This document shows positions 60,901 through 64,000 of a DNA stretch of 64,000 bases, in pieces. Below the pieces are notes generated by a model. The model was not told the DNA's origin and did not search any database. It saw only the letters and a program-made list of their open reading frames with translations. This stretch comes from Vigna angularis (lineage: Eukaryota > Streptophyta > Magnoliopsida > Fabales > Fabaceae), in contig NC_068970.1 of the NCBI RefSeq assembly GCF_016808095.1, positions 26,890,501-26,954,500 on the forward strand. Direction: 5' to 3'. How positions within the stretch are numbered: position 1 is the first letter of the stretch; each line of letters begins with the position of its first letter. The translations under genes were made by a program, and so were the position numbers.

Positions 60901-62450
60901 TGAATTGGTGTAATTTCAATTGTGGATTAGGTTGAATTAGAAAACTATGTGAATAGGTTAAGTTGGGGTTTTAAAATTGTAAATTTAGTCTTAGAGTATT
61001 GATTTTTGGGACTGGTACTATAAAGTGGCACTTTTAGCTCCAATGAGTCATTTTAAGCAAATTGGTTTTGTTTTGGCTCATATATAGGAGAAAAACATTC
61101 TATTAAGGTTAAGAGTATTGTCTATTTTGTAAAATTTTGCATCTGGTTCATGCAAACTTGCTAGACGAGCGAACCAACAACTCATTCATCGAGTGTCAAA
61201 TTTGGGTTTGTAAGAGAGGTAGGGGAGGCTTGCTCGCTATGCAAGCTAAACTCTCAATGGGCAAGTACATGTTTTTCTTTTTCGTGTCATCTCGAGAAAA
61301 TTGTGATTTTTGTTTTGTTAACCATTGGATCGAGCTGAAATTTTGACAGTAGTCTTAGACATATGGAAATATATTTCGCAATTTTGATATACTTAATGGA
61401 AATATTGACATTGAATATTATGTGAATACAAAAGAAAATAAATAACGAATTATTAATATTTCAATTGAAATAAATAATGTGATTGATTCTGAGGTAACTT
61501 TCATATCTATGACATGTTTAAATTAAGTTTAAGTGATGATTGAAAATTTAAATGTATTATATGAATTGTATGTTATGAAAATATGTTAAGGATTTTGTTA
61601 TATTTGATTGTATGGATTGGGGATAATATAGAGATTTCAAAGGAGGAAATATTACATTGATCTTGTTTTAAGTAGTGTATTAGGGGGATTTGAGGAGATT
61701 ATCCTAACTCTTCTAGATTCCTACTCTAATAGAGGAAGATGTCTAGTTGTAAAAGTTGAAGGAGGCTCTATATTTTGAATTTTGGTGGTTGATCAAACTT
61801 ACAAATATAAAATTTACCCTGTCATGCTCTATGGAAGGGGGATTGACCAACCTTGAGATATATAGCTATAACCTTTGTGAGGCAAGGGTGGGACGTGATA
61901 GGTGCATTATCTCTGAGTCTACTCAATAAATATGCCTTCCGGAAGTAGACCTGAAATGTTAGTGGTGTATGAGTTTGTGTGATGGATTAAATGTTGAATT
62001 TTATGTTATCATCTGATTTTGCTTAATTAGAATAATTGAGTATATGTTGTTTATTTTAATTGATTATGAATAATTTTATTTACATTAGCTTACCCTTCTT
62101 TTGGTTGTTGGTTTGTGGTTTAACCATATGCTATGATCGTATAGTATATGTGGTAGATGGGGTTGTAGGAGAGGATGTTGGGCAGCAATTAAACTATTAA
62201 AGAGATGCGGCTAAAGTTTTTAGTATTTTAAATACATCTATAGATGCTTTAAGATACTCCCATTGCATTTCAAATTATTATATCTTCGAGAAACTTTAAT
62301 GTATACATTTGGTTTTTGAATTGCTTTAGAGATTTTAAGGACATTATAAGTATATTTCTTATAATGCTTTATATATTAAATGTTGTTGCATATATTAGCA
62401 TGACGTCATGAACACTCCACAAGAAGCTCTTTCTCAATTCCTCAACCTTC
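60900..62450 (+). mobile_element. old gypsy LTR relic
   Basis: Resembles the Tekay LTR in order but is strongly diverged: ggatcgagctgaaattttgac near 61327; tcatgctctatggaagg..; ttagcttaccctt..ttgg near 62088; atgctatgatcgtata.. near 62130; aaagagatgcgg near 62200. Ends and TSDs not found. Confidence 0.5.
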
Positions 62451-62700
62451 AATTCGAGATGCTCCTAGGTTTATATGTCATCTTAGTCTAAGCTAGGGTA
62501 TTTCTTAAAAGACATTTGACACTTAAGTTAGGGATATATGTCAGCAAGCAATAAATATTGTAATAATAAACGTAATTAACTTACCTCATTAATGATGCTT
62601 TTTATACCATGTTTATGGGCTTTTACCTGATTCGGCTTGGTCCACATAGATAATCACCTTGATTAATTTTCTTAATGCCTTGGTAATGTACTTTAATTGT

Positions 62701-62964
62701 TAACCTTAATTAATTACAATTCACCTATACTTTTGTAATGTCTTGGTGTAACATAGTATAGTGTTTCCAAGAGATTTTGATCATCTAAACATAATCCAAA
62801 ATTGTATGAGGTAATCAATAATGTGAGTTAATTATTAACCTTAATTAATTACAATTCATCTATACTTTTGTAATGTCTTGTCAACATAGTATGGTGTCGA
62901 CTAAAGAGATCTTGATCATCTAAACATAATCCAAAATTGTATGAAATAATCAATAATTTGAGTC
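62701..62964. repeat. 129-bp direct tandem duplication
   Basis: Units 62701-62829 and 62836-62964 share taaccttaattaattacaat, tacttttgtaatgtcttg and gatcatctaaacataatcc at the same spacing, with scattered differences. Confidence 0.85.
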
Positions 62965-64000
62965 GATATTGAAATTATAGATTGAAACGGCTTCAGGTTG
63001 TGTATCCGAAATGATCTTGAGCATGATAATACATTCTGATTCGATATAGTATAAAAGAGTCCTTAAGATGTCAAAATGATATTGAGATGACATGATGTAA
63101 AAAAAATTTATATTCTTTGACCATTTATCTTATAAGTATAATATATTTTTTAATACTCAAGGTGTTACATATTTCATTCCATAAAAAAAATGTAGTAGTT
63201 AAGTAGTAATCCATAATTCAAAATTTAAAATTTAATCTTCCAATTTCATCGTGCACCACGTTTCCTTTACAGACTTATATGATATAAGGGTTGAGAAAGT
63301 TACATTCATTTAAAAAACACGATGAATTTCGTTTAGTACACTTTTTTTTACAATTATGATGACACCGCTTTCTTTACCGTTATAATTATGATGACAATCA
63401 TGATAGTTTCAAGTCGGTATAATTTGATGTAATAATTATTTCATCATGATGACATTTTTATATTATATAATGACATTATATGAATTTGAGAATTATATAT
63501 TTCTATTTTATAATTATAGAAAAAACTGCTTTTTGTGTTTGTTGATAAATATGTATGATTTTTTACACTTTTTTTTCTTCTAATTTTATTTTAAAGTAAT
63601 TTTCATTTTTAATTAAAATAATTAGATTTTATTTTTACTTTCCAATTGATCATTAATTTAAACTTAATTATTTTTGAATCAAAATAATTATTTTACTATT
63701 TTATCTTTTTAAATCATTATTTATTTAAATTTAATTATTTTTATTAAAATTAAATTAATCATTTATAATAATAGAAAAGAAGAACACGTAAGTCACTTGT
63801 GAATATGGATAATGGTCTGTGGATAAGCCCACATTTTGACATGTTTTTTAGGAGTGGAAAATGGTAGGTTGAGAAAACTACATTTTAACATGTTATCTTT
63901 ATAATGAGAGAATAAACAAAGAGTGTCATGTGCAATTGTCTGAAACTAATTTTTTCCTCACTTATGTATAAGAATAATAATATCATCACACGTTTTACAT
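62965..64000. other. AT-rich intergenic DNA
   Basis: Very AT-rich, with only short frames. Nothing recognised. Confidence 0.5.

Overview
The window is nuclear DNA of a flowering plant, most likely a phaseoloid legume (Vigna/Phaseolus-like). This is inferred from AT-rich intergenic DNA, GT-AG introns, abundant LTR retrotransposons, legume-type MULE/MITE ends beginning GGGTTAAATATG, and recurrent TAATCGATTA motifs of a kind I associate with legume transposable elements (TEs). No species call can be proved from the sequence alone.

Layout. (1) 1-9.6 kb is a gene island. It holds a two-exon ARM-repeat protein gene (2172-3781, +) and a UBA2c-like two-RRM hnRNP gene (CDS 8268-9443, -) whose 3' UTR is probably long and spliced. 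(2) 10.4-59.5 kb is a deep TE nest in which most boundaries can be fixed by target-site duplications (TSDs). An old Athila-like gag element (pieces at 10.4-11.0, 24.5-24.85, 29.8-31.25 and 41.3-46.85 kb) was split in turn. A solo LTR (11006-24480, TSD TTCAT) holds a very young full-length element of the same family (11808-22727, TSD ATTTC). A Pack-MULE (24851-29799, 9-bp TSD) carries a ubiquitin-protease exon and is itself split by a copia/Athila composite. A full-length, apparently intact Tekay/Del-type chromovirus (31252-41261, TSD GTGTG) follows. Next come a decayed copia element (47727-59483), inside it a Tat-like solo LTR (49237-59120, TSD AAAGG), and inside that a degenerate MULE transposase, a CACTA-type MITE (TSD CTG) and a solo Tekay LTR (TSD CCTAC). 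(3) 59.5-64 kb is gene-poor DNA with an old gypsy LTR relic and a 129-bp direct duplication.

The most notable object is in the young Athila-like element. That element has gag and a tRNA-Asp-type primer site on the minus strand but no pol. On the plus strand, antisense to gag, it carries a compact and apparently complete plant gene: TATA box, CT-rich leader, 5'UTR intron, and two coding exons for a 152-residue protein with a WUSCHEL/WOX-type homeodomain (W-F-N-R-R recognition-helix residues kept) and a WUS-box-like LLDLFPVP. The cassette lies between two diverged copies of the element's own post-gag sequence, while the older relative at 41-47 kb has one copy and no cassette. It looks like a homeobox gene acquired by a non-autonomous retrotransposon that moved very recently. 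The intact Tekay LTRs also hold two arrays of hairpin repeats whose stem arms change in a compensatory way.
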